Assembly (NCBI GenBank): GCA_045114235.1
Contig: JBGUKB010000117.1
Coordinates: 1 to 29,481 of the forward strand
Length of the DNA stretch: 29,481 nt
DNA from: UBA1732 sp045114235
Lineage (GTDB): Bacteria; Verrucomicrobiota; Lentisphaeria; Victivallales; UBA1829
Reading direction: 5' to 3'
Part shown: positions 25,852 through 29,481 of the stretch, piece after piece
Numbering within the stretch: the stretch's first letter is position 1
Layout: each line of letters starts with the position of its first letter
The notes under the pieces: model-generated
Databases searched by the model: none
Seen by the model: the letters and a program-made list of their open reading frames with translations, nothing else
What the model was told of the DNA's origin: nothing
Made by a program: the position numbers and the translations under genes

Positions 25852-26238
25852 TTATTTCTTCTTGTCGTCTTTGGCACGCTTCGCGCCGTACTTGGAACGG
25901 CCCTGGCGGCGTCCGTCGACGCCCATGCTGTCGAGTGCGCCGCGCACGACGTGGTAGCGGACGCCCGGGAGGTCACGGACACGGCCGCCCTTCACGAGGA
26001 CGACGCTGTGTTCCTGGAGGTTGTGGCCTTCGCCGCCGATGTAGGCGGTGACTTCGAGTCCGTTGGTCAGACGGACACGGGCGATCTTGCGCATAGCGGA
26101 GTTCGGCTTTTTCGGGGTTCTCGTCGTGACCTGAAGGCAAACGCCACGTCTCTGCGGGCATTTGGTAAGAGCTTTGGATTTGCTCTTGCTCTGTTTCGGG
26201 TTGCGACCGGCTCTGACCAACTGGTTGATTGTCGGCAT
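25852..26238 (-). CDS. rpsL: Small ribosomal subunit protein uS12, Arg at position 88
   Basis: A 128-residue protein aligning without gaps to E. coli S12 over residues 1-120. It has TPKKPNSA (Lys43, Lys44), the wild-type state at the first streptomycin site. The second site reads GGRVRDLPGVRYH: residue 88 is arginine (codon CGT), where E. coli and most bacteria have lysine. Asp89, the residue methylthiolated by RimO, is kept. Arg88 is a known streptomycin-resistance substitution in Mycobacterium tuberculosis and E. coli. The C-terminus has a short KDDKKK extension. AGGTGG precedes the ATG. It is the first gene after the promoter at 26298-26326. Confidence 0.97.
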   Translation of the reverse strand: MPTINQLVRAGRNPKQSKSKSKALTKCPQRRGVCLQVTTRTPKKPNSAMRKIARVRLTNGLEVTAYIGGEGHNLQEHSVVLVKGGRVRDLPGVRYHVVRGALDSMGVDGRRQGRSKYGAKRAKDDKKK

Positions 26239-26297
26239 GTTAAGTTTCCACCTGTATTCTGGTTAATTGCTGATTATTCGCAAAAATTCAAGCATAT

Positions 26298-26326
26298 AAT
26301 ATACCTTCGTTTCCGCGGATAATCAA
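26298..26326 (-). promoter_or_regulatory. Promoter of the rpsL-to-rpsS operon
   Basis: On the minus strand TTGATT (26321-26326), 17 bases, TATATT (26298-26303), inside GTATATTATATGCT. The predicted start is about 50 nt before rpsL. No hairpin terminator is seen between the rpoC stop and this promoter, so read-through from rpoC is also possible. Confidence 0.78.
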
Positions 26327-26381
26327 ATCAATTTTCCAGTTTTTCGTTATTTTTTTTGATTTTTGTTCGTTTTTGCAGGGT

Positions 26382-29481
<3,100 letters not shown>

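Overview
The window is high-GC DNA from a Gram-negative bacterium. It carries an Mla/MCE lipid-transport operon, lipoprotein-type signal sequences, sigma-54 and ordinary housekeeping genes. Gene style (LemA beside a TPM-domain protein, an NYN nuclease fused to a cold-shock domain, a large STT3-like membrane protein, long tails on ribosomal protein S2 and RpoC) would fit the PVC group (Verrucomicrobiota, Kiritimatiellota, Lentisphaerota). That placement is inference; there is no rRNA gene here to test it. I saw no tRNA, rRNA, CRISPR array, insertion sequence, phage gene or plasmid gene.

Layout. 1-6350: a small flavoprotein, a membrane-anchored glycosidase-like protein, the mlaE-mlaF-mlaD operon and the NYN/cold-shock protein, all on the minus strand. 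6610-8251: lemA followed by a TPM-domain protein, with a hairpin between them. 8252-8590: a divergent promoter region driving lemA leftwards and a lipoprotein alpha/beta hydrolase rightwards. 9537-9616: back-to-back terminators. 9646-11381: rpsB-tsf on the minus strand. 11701-15512: rpoN, overlapping by ATGA a 782-residue STT3/GT-C-like membrane protein. 15687-18347: valS on the plus strand, ending at a probably bidirectional terminator. 18426-19829: a second iron-sulfur-type flavoprotein and a DEDDh exonuclease, divergently transcribed. 20018-29481: a long minus-strand translation-transcription block, rpoC (3' part) then rpsL-rpsG-fusA-rpsJ-rplC-rplD-rplW-rplB-rpsS, closed by a strong terminator straight after rpsS.

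The right-hand block joins the str and S10 operons without tuf, and stops after rpsS instead of continuing to rplV-rpsC-rplP. S12 carries arginine at position 88, where most bacteria have lysine; this is the substitution known for streptomycin resistance. Promoters across the window share one form, TTGAAA/TTGACA-like, 16-17 bases, TATATT-like, and those of rpsB and of the rpsL operon share a 14-base element around the -10 box.

I did not find a clearly new multi-gene system. The best candidates for something undescribed are the rpoN-coupled STT3-like protein, the NYN-cold-shock fusion, and the hairpin-bearing spacer inside the ribosomal protein operon.
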